Below are positions 36,394 to 44,758 of a stretch of 64,000 nt of DNA, one piece after another; positions within the stretch are counted from its first letter, which is position 1; the number at the start of each line of letters is the position of its first letter. Under the pieces are notes generated by a model. It saw only the letters and a program-made list of their open reading frames with translations. It was not told the DNA's origin and did not search any database. A program made the translations under genes and the position numbers. The stretch comes from Niastella sp. (GTDB lineage: Bacteria > Bacteroidota > Bacteroidia > Chitinophagales > Chitinophagaceae), in the NCBI GenBank assembly GCA_016710595.1, contig JADJVM010000002.1, positions 62,001-126,000 on the forward strand. Reading direction: 5' to 3'.

Positions 36394-37179
36394 TCAGGCT
36401 TTACCCGTAATGCGGTAAACGCAGTAGCCCACCCATTCTCTCATCAACTTTTCCCAGGCATCTATAGCGCCTGCACTTGGGATCATGGCATCTAAAAAGG
36501 ATTGTCCATGGGGTAAATCGTAGTAGTTACAAGGATATGGCCTTACACTATAACCAGCTTTTTTAAATACAGCTTCGGCTCTTTTCATGTGCATGGCCGA
36601 AGTAATAAGCAAATAAGGCCCATGTAACTGCATACTATCTAATATTTTTTTGCTGTACATTGCATTCTCAAAAGTATTCCGGCTAAGGTTTTCTGTGATA
36701 ATATCAGGGCCCGGTACCCCCATTTGCAATAAAACATTTTTTACATAATCGGCCTCTTTAAATTCCTGGTGAAACAAACTGCCACTACCCCCTGTGATCA
36801 TTATTTTTTTTATATGTCCGGTTTTATACAGTCGTAAAGCCTGTATGAACCTGTCTGAAGCCGAACCAAAATACGCATCGCCATTTTTTTTATCAAAAGA
36901 AATAAAGCCAGCCAGTACAATGCCCGTTTCAAAATTTTCGTTTGTGGCCAATTCCTTAAAAGGCTCCTGCCATTGTAAATTAAATTGGTGAATGATGAAG
37001 GGATTAGAAAAAATAAGAAAGCAAACTACACAGAGGTGAAATAGTTTTTTCTTCCATCCTTTATTTTTTATAAATACTGCTGTGATAAGCAGGATCAACA
37101 TCCAGTTGAATGGTGCAAATAAGAAACTAAAAATTTTTGAGAATATAAAAAACATCGGTGCTAAGATAAGGGGTTTCAT
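36394..37179 (-). CDS. DUF218 (YdcF/ElyC-type) membrane-anchored protein
   Basis: 261 residues. Two N-terminal membrane helices (PMFFIFSKIFSFLFAPFNWMLILLITAV and KKLFHLCVVCFLIFS) precede a Rossmann-like DUF218 domain with TGIVLAGF, IKKIMITGGSG and ENLSRNTFENAMYSKKI. This layout matches the ElyC/SanA/YdcF group, which in E. coli affects cell-envelope precursor metabolism and barrier function. The active site and substrate are not known. It is divergent from the exonuclease/GIY-YIG gene and upstream of valS on the same strand. Confidence 0.85.
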   Translation of the reverse strand: MKPLILAPMFFIFSKIFSFLFAPFNWMLILLITAVFIKNKGWKKKLFHLCVVCFLIFSNPFIIHQFNLQWQEPFKELATNENFETGIVLAGFISFDKKNGDAYFGSASDRFIQALRLYKTGHIKKIMITGGSGSLFHQEFKEADYVKNVLLQMGVPGPDIITENLSRNTFENAMYSKKILDSMQLHGPYLLITSAMHMKRAEAVFKKAGYSVRPYPCNYYDLPHGQSFLDAMIPSAGAIDAWEKLMREWVGYCVYRITGKA

Positions 37180-37278
37180 ATATGAATAAAATTCCCGGCA
37201 ATTAAAAATAGGATTTTGGAGTTTAAAACTAAATTAATTAGTATATTCGTTACCTTATTTTATGTATGTAACGCCGGT

Positions 37279-38637
37279 ATGGAAAAAGATTTGTATGCCA
37301 TTGTAGATATTGAAACCACGGGAGGTTATGCCGCATCGCATGGCATTACAGAAATTGCCATTTTTATACATGATGGCGAGCAGGTGATAGAATCTTACAA
37401 TACCCTCATCAATCCACAGCAGCAGATCCCATTGCATATTACAACGCTTACGGGAATTAGTAATGAAATGGTACAGGAGGCTCCTTTATTTGAAGATGTT
37501 GCAGATGAAATTTATAATTTATTGCATGATAAAATATTTGTAGCCCATAGCGTGAATTTTGATTATTCATTTGTGCTGCATCAATTAAAATATTACGGGT
37601 ATGATCTCAGGGTGAAAAGACTTTGTACCGTAAGGTTGAGCCGGAAAGTTTTCGCAGGGCTTCCCTCGTATAGCCTTGGAAATTTATGCCGGAGCCTCCA
37701 CATTCCACTCAAAGACAGGCACCGTGCTAGTGGAGATGCGGCTGCTACTGTTTTATTATTTGAGAAAATATTACAAAATAACGGGATCGTTCACATTGGG
37801 TCCATGCTAAAAAGAAGCTCGGCTGAGCAATGGATCCCTACACAATTAGAAAAAGAAAAGATTAATCTTTTGCCTACCGGTCCGGGTGTATATTATTTAT
37901 ATGATAAGAAAGGAAAAATCATTTATGTAGGCAAGGCCATTAATATTAAAAAAAGAGTCAGCAGCCATTTTACGCATAATGATGCAGGCAGTAAACGGCA
38001 GCGCTTTTTACGCTATGTGGCAGATGTACGTTATGCTTTATGCGCCAGCGAATTGCATGCATTGGTTTTAGAAAGCGCCGAGATTCGCAGGTTGTGGCCA
38101 AAATATAATTCCAGCCAAAAACAACCGGTGCAAAAATTTGCACTGTATTGTTACGAAGATAACAGGGGTTATATGCGATTAGCCATTGACAAAAAGAAAA
38201 AGAACCTACCTGCTTTGTATCGTTTTAATTTATTGCACGAAGGAATCAGTATGTTGCGCAAGATGGCAGAAACATTTGAGTTGAATGAAAAATTATGTTT
38301 CTTAGATAAAGAGCCATTAACAAAAAATGATTTGGCTTTTTTAGAAGAACCCATATTCTATAATGGCAAAGTAAAAACGGCGCTTGCATCCTTAGATGAA
38401 AAATTACCCAGTTTTGCGTTGCTGGAAGAGGACAAGGCGAGGAATGAAACTTTATGTATGCTGATAGACCGGGGAAATTTTTGGGGCATGGGATATATCA
38501 ATCTTGCAAAAAAAAATATCAAAAAATCGATGCTTAAAGAAATCCTGGAACCTTACCACGATAATGATTTTATTCGGAATAGTATTTATTCATACATATC
38601 CTCACATCCGGAAAAAATGCTGAACTTAAAAGATTAA
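37279..38637 (+). CDS. DEDDh exonuclease fused to GIY-YIG nuclease domain
   Basis: 452 residues. The N-terminal ~180 residues are a DnaQ-like 3'-5' exonuclease with ExoI AIVDIETTGG, ExoII AHSVNFDYSFV and ExoIII HRASGDAAATVLLF (DEDDh). A UvrC-like GIY-YIG domain follows (GPGVYYLYDKKGKIIYVGKAINIKKRVSSHF), then a region similar to UvrC/Cho connecting segments (LHALVLESAEIRRLWPKYN). Both catalytic sets look intact. Such fusions are known, and a DNA-repair role is likely. The ATG at 37279 directly precedes the exonuclease fold. A TTG start 21 codons earlier would add a hydrophobic stretch and is less likely. Confidence 0.88.
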   Translation: MEKDLYAIVDIETTGGYAASHGITEIAIFIHDGEQVIESYNTLINPQQQIPLHITTLTGISNEMVQEAPLFEDVADEIYNLLHDKIFVAHSVNFDYSFVLHQLKYYGYDLRVKRLCTVRLSRKVFAGLPSYSLGNLCRSLHIPLKDRHRASGDAAATVLLFEKILQNNGIVHIGSMLKRSSAEQWIPTQLEKEKINLLPTGPGVYYLYDKKGKIIYVGKAINIKKRVSSHFTHNDAGSKRQRFLRYVADVRYALCASELHALVLESAEIRRLWPKYNSSQKQPVQKFALYCYEDNRGYMRLAIDKKKKNLPALYRFNLLHEGISMLRKMAETFELNEKLCFLDKEPLTKNDLAFLEEPIFYNGKVKTALASLDEKLPSFALLEEDKARNETLCMLIDRGNFWGMGYINLAKKNIKKSMLKEILEPYHDNDFIRNSIYSYISSHPEKMLNLKD

Positions 38638-38646
38638 TACGGCCCG

Positions 38647-39261
38647 TTACTGGCCTTTTACATTTTTTAATTTTTCATTCATACCATCTACCACTTCTTT
38701 GGTGATATTGAGCGATGAGTCTTTATATACCATATAGTCTAATCCTGTACCGGTAGTAAGGATGTACATGTAATTTTTATCCTTGTTATAATCGTTTAAA
38801 TAATCTTTCAGGTGTTTCTGTATATCTTCCATAAAGCTTAAGCTCTTTTGACTTAAGCGTTGGGTAGCATTTTGTTTTTTCATATCAATTTGTTGCTGCT
38901 GTTGCAACAATTCATTTTGAAATTTTTCGGCTTCTTCCTGTGTAATATTATTGCCCTTTGCTTTTATGAAATTATTTTTTTTTGCTTCTAATCCACGGTA
39001 ACCATTTTCCCAATCGTTTTCAATAGCTTTTTGTTCTGCTTCCAGTTCTTTTCGTTTACTCTTTATATAAGTAATATTCTCATTTAATGAATCGAGCTCT
39101 ACATAAGCAATAGGAGGACGGGAAGTATTTTCTGAAGGGCTAACATTTTTTGCTGTATGGGCAGGAGCGGGAGTTGTTTTTTTATCGTTAAATACTTTAT
39201 AATATAAAAATCCAACGGCCAATATGAGTATGGCATTTAATAATAGGGAAGCATTCTTCAT
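38647..39261 (-). CDS. OmpH/Skp-family periplasmic chaperone-like protein
   Basis: 204 residues. A hydrophobic N-terminus (ASLLLNAILILAVGFLYYKVF) acts as signal or anchor. A Pro/Thr-rich linker and then IAYVELDSLNENITYIKSKRKELEAEQKAIENDW follow, the usual start of the Skp fold. A long coiled coil with Gln-rich (LLQQQQQIDMKKQNATQRL) heptads comes next. Skp-like proteins hold unfolded outer-membrane proteins in the periplasm. The terminal strand (NYMYILTTGTGLDYMVYKDSSLNIT) matches the family. It lies downstream of the carboxylase beta-subunit gene. Confidence 0.85.
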   Translation of the reverse strand: MKNASLLLNAILILAVGFLYYKVFNDKKTTPAPAHTAKNVSPSENTSRPPIAYVELDSLNENITYIKSKRKELEAEQKAIENDWENGYRGLEAKKNNFIKAKGNNITQEEAEKFQNELLQQQQQIDMKKQNATQRLSQKSLSFMEDIQKHLKDYLNDYNKDKNYMYILTTGTGLDYMVYKDSSLNITKEVVDGMNEKLKNVKGQ

Positions 39262-39376
39262 TCAGTAAAATTTTTTCATTGAAGCGGCAAGATAGCTATA
39301 AAGCTTTATTTCACCATCAAATTAAACCTACATTTAGGAAAGGCTTAACGCCTTTGTAAAATGAGCTGAAACGACT

Positions 39377-40918
39377 TTATAAAGGAATATTCCCATGTTT
39401 TTTCCTGGGCCTTTTGGCCACTTTATTTTCCAGCATGGCAAAGGCTTTTATTAATTTACGGCGTGTTTCCCTGGGTTCTATCACTTCGTCAATATAGCCC
39501 CTTTCGGCTGCCGTATAGGGGTTCGCAAAAAGCGCTGCATAGGCGGCTTCTTTTTCTTTTAATTTTTTCTCCGGGTCGGCACTTTCTGCAATTTCTTTTT
39601 TAAAAATAATTTCACTCGCTCCTTTAGCGCCCATTACGGCAATTTCAGCAATGGGCCAGGCAAAGTTCAAATCTGCCCCAATATGTTTAGAGTTCATTAC
39701 ATCATAAGCACCGCCATAAGCCTTACGGGTTATTACGGTACAGCGGGGTACCGTTGCTTCGCTGAGTGCATATAATAATTTTGCACCGTTAATGATGATG
39801 CCATTCCATTCCTGGTCGGTACCGGGTAAAAACCCCGGCACATCTACCAATACCATTAAAGGGATATTAAAACAATCGCAAAAACGGGTAAACCGGGCGC
39901 CTTTTTTTGAACTTTCAATATCCAGCACCCCGGCAAGAAACATAGGTTGGTTTGCAACAATGCCAATGCTGCGGCCAGCCAGTCTTGCAAATCCTACTAC
40001 AATATTAGGGGCGTATTGTTCATGCAGTTCAAAAAAAGAATCGGTATCACAAATACCATCAATTATTTGCCGCATATCATAAGGTTGATTTGCATTTTGC
40101 GGAATAATGGTTTCTAATTTTTCACGCATTTCATCTTTCAGTTCATAAGCTAATTTAGGAACTACATCTTCGCAGTTTTGTGGAATATAACTTAACAGTT
40201 TTTTTAATTTATTGATACATTCCACATCATTGGCAGCGGTAAGATGCGTAACCCCCGATTTGGTAGAATGAGTTGAAGCACCTCCGAGCTCTTCTGAAGT
40301 TACTGTTTCATTGGTTACCGTTTTTACCACGTTAGGCCCGGTTACAAACATATAACTCGTGTTTTCTACCATGATCGTAAAATCTGTGATGGCAGGGGAA
40401 TACACTGCGCCACCGGCACAGGGCCCCATTATGGCTGACAATTGAGGTATTACGCCGGAGGATTGAACATTCCTGTAAAAAATATCGGCATAACCACCAA
40501 GCGACCTTACACCTTCCTGTATGCGTGCCCCACCAGAATCATTTAAGCCAATCATGGGTGCGCCATTCTTCATTGCCATATCCATAATCTTACAAATTTT
40601 TTCAGCATGGGTTTCTGATAAGGCTCCACCAAACACTGTAAAATCCTGAGCAAATACATATACCAATCTACCATCAATAGTACCATAGCCTGTAACTACA
40701 CCATCGCCATAATATTTTTGTTCACCCATACCAAAGTCAATGCTGCGATGTGTAACCAAAGCACCAATTTCTTCAAAGGAACCCTCATCCATTAAACATT
40801 CAATTCTTTCCCTTGCAGTTAATTTCCCTTTTTTGTGTTGTTGATCTATTCGTTGTTGGCCGCCACCTAATTTTCCTTCCTTAAGCTTGGCTTTCAGTAT
40901 TCCTGTTTTTTCTTTCAT
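39377..40918 (-). CDS. pccB: Acyl-CoA carboxylase beta subunit (propionyl-CoA carboxylase type)
   Basis: 513 residues, the usual length for PccB/MmdA. Carboxyltransferase N- and C-domains are both present: IGLNDSGGARIQEGVRSLGGYADIF and AIMGPCAGGAVYSPAITDF in the first, VDVPGFLPGTDQEWNGII and RKAYGGAYDVM in the second. The end KRPRKKHGNIPL is typical of propionyl-CoA/methylmalonyl-CoA carboxyltransferases. It transfers carboxyl from biotin to an acyl-CoA, most likely propionyl-CoA. The matching biotin carrier and biotin carboxylase genes lie 21 kb away (62103 and 62624). The gene name is tentative because acetyl- or methylcrotonyl-CoA could also be substrate. Confidence 0.9.
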   Translation of the reverse strand: MKEKTGILKAKLKEGKLGGGQQRIDQQHKKGKLTARERIECLMDEGSFEEIGALVTHRSIDFGMGEQKYYGDGVVTGYGTIDGRLVYVFAQDFTVFGGALSETHAEKICKIMDMAMKNGAPMIGLNDSGGARIQEGVRSLGGYADIFYRNVQSSGVIPQLSAIMGPCAGGAVYSPAITDFTIMVENTSYMFVTGPNVVKTVTNETVTSEELGGASTHSTKSGVTHLTAANDVECINKLKKLLSYIPQNCEDVVPKLAYELKDEMREKLETIIPQNANQPYDMRQIIDGICDTDSFFELHEQYAPNIVVGFARLAGRSIGIVANQPMFLAGVLDIESSKKGARFTRFCDCFNIPLMVLVDVPGFLPGTDQEWNGIIINGAKLLYALSEATVPRCTVITRKAYGGAYDVMNSKHIGADLNFAWPIAEIAVMGAKGASEIIFKKEIAESADPEKKLKEKEAAYAALFANPYTAAERGYIDEVIEPRETRRKLIKAFAMLENKVAKRPRKKHGNIPL

Positions 40919-40983
40919 AATTGGCTTCGGTTATTTTAGTTGAAGTTACGTAACCCAAAGCAGAGATAGATATAGAGATTCAT

Positions 40984-41016
40984 AAAAAAAAGCCCAATCT
41001 TCATTGAGCTTTTTTA
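40984..41016 (-). terminator. Intrinsic terminator after parE
   Basis: Read on the minus strand, AAGCTCAAT-GAAG-ATTGGGCTT forms a 9-pair stem with one G-U pair, with an A-run before it and a T-run after it. It lies 17 bases beyond the parE stop. On the plus strand the same site has one C-A mismatch, so it favours the minus strand. Confidence 0.75.
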
Positions 41017-41032
41017 TTTTTTTTGTAAAACA

Positions 41033-42913
41033 TTATTCTTCTACGAGGTCTAATTCTACTTTAAGATTATCAATAATAAAATCCTGGCGGTTGGGCGTAT
41101 TCTTACCCATGTAATATTCTAAGAGTTGTTGTACATGATCGCCCTGTTCTAAGATTACCGGTATTTTGCGCATATTGTTTCCAATAAATCCGGCAAACTC
41201 TTCTGGGCTAATTTCGCCTAAGCCTTTAAAACGTGTGATTTCAGGTTTGCCGGTAAGTTTATGAATAGCTGCTTGCTTTTCAGTTTCAGTGTAGCAATAA
41301 ATTGTTTCCTGTTTATTACGTACCCTGAATAATGGGGTTTCCAGAATATAAACGTGTTGATTTTTTACCAGGTCAGGAAAAAATTGCAGGAAGAATGTCA
41401 TGATCAGCAAACGGATATGCATACCGTCAACGTCAGCATCTGTTGCTATCACAATATTATTATACCGCAATCCATCGTAACCGTCTTCTATATTTAAGGC
41501 ATGTTGCAGGAGATTAAACTCTTCATTTTCATAAACAATTTTTTTAGTGAGGCCAAAGCAATTCAATGGTTTTCCCCTCAGGCTAAAAACGGCCTGGGTA
41601 TTTACGTCACGGCTTTTGGTTATAGAACCACTGGCACTGTCACCTTCTGTAATAAAGATGGTGGTTTCTTTTTGTTTTTCTAAAACATGGTCTTTGTCTT
41701 TACCACTTAGTTCATCATTATAATGAAATTTACAATCCCTGAGTTTCTTATTGTGGAGGTTCGCTTTTTTTGCCCTTTCATTAGCTAGCTTTTTGATGCC
41801 GGCCAGTTCCTTTCTTTCTCTTTCATTTTGTTCTATCCTTTTTTTAAGCGCTTCGGCAGTGGTAGGATTTTTATGTAAATAATTATCTAATTCCCTGCTT
41901 AAAAAGTCGCCAATAAAATTTCGCATACTGGGCCCTTTATCATACACATTTAAAGAGCCGAGTTTTGTTTTTGTTTGACTTTCAAAAATGGGTTCCTGTA
42001 CTCTTACCGAAATAGCAGCACAAATACTGCCCCGTATATCGGCTGCATCATAATCTTTTTTATAAAATTCCCTGATTGTCTTTATATATCCTTCTCTAAA
42101 AGCTGCAAGGTGTGTACCTCCTTGAGTAGTAAACTGGCCATTTACAAAACTGTAGTACTCTTCACCATACGTATTTTCGTGGGTAATGGCAAGTTCGATG
42201 TCTTCTCCTTTTAAATGAATGATGGGATAGCGCAATTCATCATCATTGGTTTTGCGTTCCAATAAATCGAGTAGCCCATTTTTACTTAAATATTTCTTTC
42301 CATTCAGGTTCATCACCAGGCCGGCATTCAGGTAACAATAATTCCAAAACTGATTATCTAAATACTCCTGAACGAACTTAAAATTTTTAAATATTTCTTC
42401 ATCGGGGTTAAACACTACTAAGGTTCCATTGGCTTCTTTGGTAGTGGTTTCTTTAAATTCTTTAATAAGCACACCTTTTGAAAACTCAGCAGTTTTTTCT
42501 TTACCATCTCTAAATGCGGTAACTTTAAAAGCGGAGCTTAATGCATTTACCGCTTTGGTACCCACGCCATTTAAGCCCACGCTTTTTTGAAATGCTTTAC
42601 TATCGTATTTGGCGCCTGTATTCATTTTACTCACCACATCTACTACTTTACCCAATGGTATGCCACGCCCGTAATCTCTTACCGTAATGTTTTTCCCCTG
42701 AATATCCACATCTATATGTTTACCAAAACCCATGGTATGTTCATCAATACAATTGTCTATCACCTCTTTTAATAATACATAAATACCATCATCCGGGCTG
42801 CTACCATCGCCTAGTTTACCGATATACATACCCGGCCGCAGCCTGATATGTTCTTTCCAGTCTAAACTGCGTATATTATCTTCGGTATAATTCATTTGTT
42901 CTTTTTCTAACAT
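41033..42913 (-). CDS. parE: DNA topoisomerase IV subunit B
   Basis: 626 residues. The GHKL ATPase domain is recognisable from LRPGMYIGKLG, EVIDNCIDEHTMGFG, VRDYGRGIP and SVGLNGVGTKAVNALSS. The TOPRIM domain contains FITEGDSASGS and ATDADVDGMHIRLL. The protein ends with the typical RYKGLGE-like ITRFKGLGEISPEEF and NRQDFIIDNLKVELDLVEE. It works with ParC to decatenate chromosomes. The length and the ITRFKGLGEI variant favour ParE over GyrB, although subunit B families are close. Alternative starts are 42913 and 42895. The parC gene is not adjacent. Confidence 0.88.
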   Translation of the reverse strand: MLEKEQMNYTEDNIRSLDWKEHIRLRPGMYIGKLGDGSSPDDGIYVLLKEVIDNCIDEHTMGFGKHIDVDIQGKNITVRDYGRGIPLGKVVDVVSKMNTGAKYDSKAFQKSVGLNGVGTKAVNALSSAFKVTAFRDGKEKTAEFSKGVLIKEFKETTTKEANGTLVVFNPDEEIFKNFKFVQEYLDNQFWNYCYLNAGLVMNLNGKKYLSKNGLLDLLERKTNDDELRYPIIHLKGEDIELAITHENTYGEEYYSFVNGQFTTQGGTHLAAFREGYIKTIREFYKKDYDAADIRGSICAAISVRVQEPIFESQTKTKLGSLNVYDKGPSMRNFIGDFLSRELDNYLHKNPTTAEALKKRIEQNERERKELAGIKKLANERAKKANLHNKKLRDCKFHYNDELSGKDKDHVLEKQKETTIFITEGDSASGSITKSRDVNTQAVFSLRGKPLNCFGLTKKIVYENEEFNLLQHALNIEDGYDGLRYNNIVIATDADVDGMHIRLLIMTFFLQFFPDLVKNQHVYILETPLFRVRNKQETIYCYTETEKQAAIHKLTGKPEITRFKGLGEISPEEFAGFIGNNMRKIPVILEQGDHVQQLLEYYMGKNTPNRQDFIIDNLKVELDLVEE

Positions 42914-42942
42914 ATTTCTTTTTCCTTTTTATGCAATTTGTA

Positions 42943-42950
42943 CAAATATA
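42943..42950 (-). promoter_or_regulatory. -7 promoter element upstream of parE
   Basis: On the minus strand the sequence reads TATATTTG, matching TAnnTTTG, 29 bases before the parE start at 42913. The -33 element is unclear. Confidence 0.4.
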
Positions 42951-43102
42951 AATAAGGGGGTTTACAATATTTGCCAACTGTTTTTAACATCTGTGTACAA
43001 ATAATCAAATTCAGGAACTTCATATTATTTCTTCTTAATTTTACACTCATTCATAAAACCCGGCATGCACTAAATATAGAGGGTGCTTAAACCATCAAAA
43101 AA

Positions 43103-44266
43103 ATGCATTTAATTCCTGTTTCCAATAATACATTCATGAAAAAATTTTTGGAAATGCCTGCCTTTATATATAAAAACGATCCTCATTATATACGGCCGCT
43201 GAACAAAGATATCCTGGATGTTTTTGATGAGAAAAAAAATAAGGCTTTCAGGAATGGGGAAGTTGCACTTTGGCTTTTATTGGATGATAAAGATCAATGT
43301 ATTGGCCGTATCGCCGCATTTGTAAATAAGAAATATAAGAATAAGGGAGATGATCAAAAGACCGGTGGTATTGGTTTTTTTGAATGTATCAATAACCAGG
43401 AAGCGGCGAATATGTTATTTGATAAAGCAAAGGAATGGTTACAACAAAGGGGCATGGAAGCAATGGATGGGCCGATTAATTTTGGTGAAAGAGATCGTTG
43501 GTGGGGATTGGTGGTGGAGGGTTTTAAACCTCCTATTTATTTAATGAATTATAACCCGGCATACTATAAATCATTATTTGAAAACTATGGGTTTAAAAAT
43601 TTCTTTAACCAGGTTTGCTGGGAATTAGATGTACATACTACTTTAAGTGAGAAGTTCGGGGTATTGAATAAAAAATATGAAGATGATCCCGATTTTTCTG
43701 CCAGGTATGTTCGTAAGAATGAAGCGAAAAAATTTGCCCGTGATTTTTCAATAGTGTATAATAAAGCCTGGGCAAGCCATGAGGGAAATAAACAAATGAG
43801 AGAAGATGCGGCTTTAAAATTATTTCAATCACTAAAACCCGTAATGGATGAAAAATTAATTTGGTTTGTTTACTACAAAGAAGAGCCCATTGCTTTTTGG
43901 TTGAATTTGCCCGAACTAAACCAGGTCTTCAGGCATTTTAACGGTAAGTTTGGCCTCATTGAGAAAATACGTTTCCTGTGGATGAAGTGGAAGGGCAAGA
44001 ATGACCGGTTTACAGGAATTGTTTTTGGGGTATCACCCGAATACCAGGGCATGGGGGTAGATTATTTTATGATCATGCAAGGAGCTAAAGTGATGCAACA
44101 GCAAACGGGATATAAAGTACTGGAGCTTCAGTGGCAGGGTGATTTTAATCCTAAAATGCTTAATATTTCAAAACATATTGGAGCCCATCAAAGCCGTTTA
44201 CTAACTACATACCGGTACCTTTTTGACAGAAGCAAAGAATTTAAACGGCACCCTGTTTTGAATTAA
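43103..44266 (+). CDS. GNAT-like acyltransferase of unknown substrate
   Basis: 387 residues, much longer than a single GNAT domain. The N-terminal part has IYKNDPHYIRPLNKDILDVFDEKKNKAFRNGEVALWLL and then GRIAAFVNKKY, typical of a GNAT-like fold. The C-terminal half, with FGVSPEYQGMGVDYFMIMQGA, looks like a second acetyl-CoA-binding motif. Two tandem GNAT-like modules are therefore plausible. No signal peptide. It stands alone, 189 bases from the divergent parE gene. The family is common in Bacteroidota, but I know of no demonstrated function. Confidence 0.75.
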   Translation: MHLIPVSNNTFMKKFLEMPAFIYKNDPHYIRPLNKDILDVFDEKKNKAFRNGEVALWLLLDDKDQCIGRIAAFVNKKYKNKGDDQKTGGIGFFECINNQEAANMLFDKAKEWLQQRGMEAMDGPINFGERDRWWGLVVEGFKPPIYLMNYNPAYYKSLFENYGFKNFFNQVCWELDVHTTLSEKFGVLNKKYEDDPDFSARYVRKNEAKKFARDFSIVYNKAWASHEGNKQMREDAALKLFQSLKPVMDEKLIWFVYYKEEPIAFWLNLPELNQVFRHFNGKFGLIEKIRFLWMKWKGKNDRFTGIVFGVSPEYQGMGVDYFMIMQGAKVMQQQTGYKVLELQWQGDFNPKMLNISKHIGAHQSRLLTTYRYLFDRSKEFKRHPVLN

Positions 44267-44455
44267 AATGAAGTAAGGATTGTTTTTAATTTTCGTAATT
44301 TTTATTCTTATAATTCTCTTTCATTTTTGTATTTTAATTAGTAGAATAAAATTCCCATTTAATTATTTTATTTTAGTGGCTTATCTATTAAAAATCGTTT
44401 GGCATGGTTTTACCATAGTTCTGGATGTATTTAATTTTTAATTAAAACCACTTGT

Positions 44456-44665
44456 ATGAAAATAATATTCAAACGAATGTCAATTTTTTTATTGACCAGC
44501 TTTTTAACTTACCAGGCTTTTGCACAGGAAAAAGGCCTGGATATAGATATTGACATTAATAAAAAGGAACCGGAATGGTACCGCCAACCATGGGTATGGG
44601 TAGTAGGCGGGGCTGTATTTATTTTATTGCTGGTAGCCTTGCTAAGAGGCGGAAAGAAAAGCTAA
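44456..44665 (+). CDS. 69-residue exported single-pass membrane protein
   Basis: The protein has a signal peptide (MSIFLLTSFLTYQAFAQ), then a short acidic segment (KGLDIDIDINKKEPEWYRQPW) and one membrane helix (VWVVGGAVFILLLVALL) with a basic end GGKKS. This arrangement, including the acidic DIDI run before a Trp-rich entrance to the helix, recurs in small Bacteroidota proteins of unknown function. It is monocistronic, ends before a strong bidirectional terminator, and is probably in the inner membrane with its acidic part in the periplasm. Confidence 0.7.
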   Translation: MKIIFKRMSIFLLTSFLTYQAFAQEKGLDIDIDINKKEPEWYRQPWVWVVGGAVFILLLVALLRGGKKS

Positions 44666-44717
44666 GAATGATCATTATAAAAGGTACTTGATTAGCAATA
44701 TCTTAAAAAGAAGGTAT

Positions 44718-44751
44718 AAAAAAAGAAAGAGGCGAGCCTCTTTCTTTTTTT
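44718..44751. terminator. Bidirectional intrinsic terminator
   Basis: A perfect stem (core GAAAGAGGC/GCCTCTTTC with A/T extensions) and a 2-base loop lie between the convergent 69-residue gene and the OmpA/TSP3 gene. A- and T-runs on either side let it serve both strands. Confidence 0.88.
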
Positions 44752-44758
44752 AAATGAA

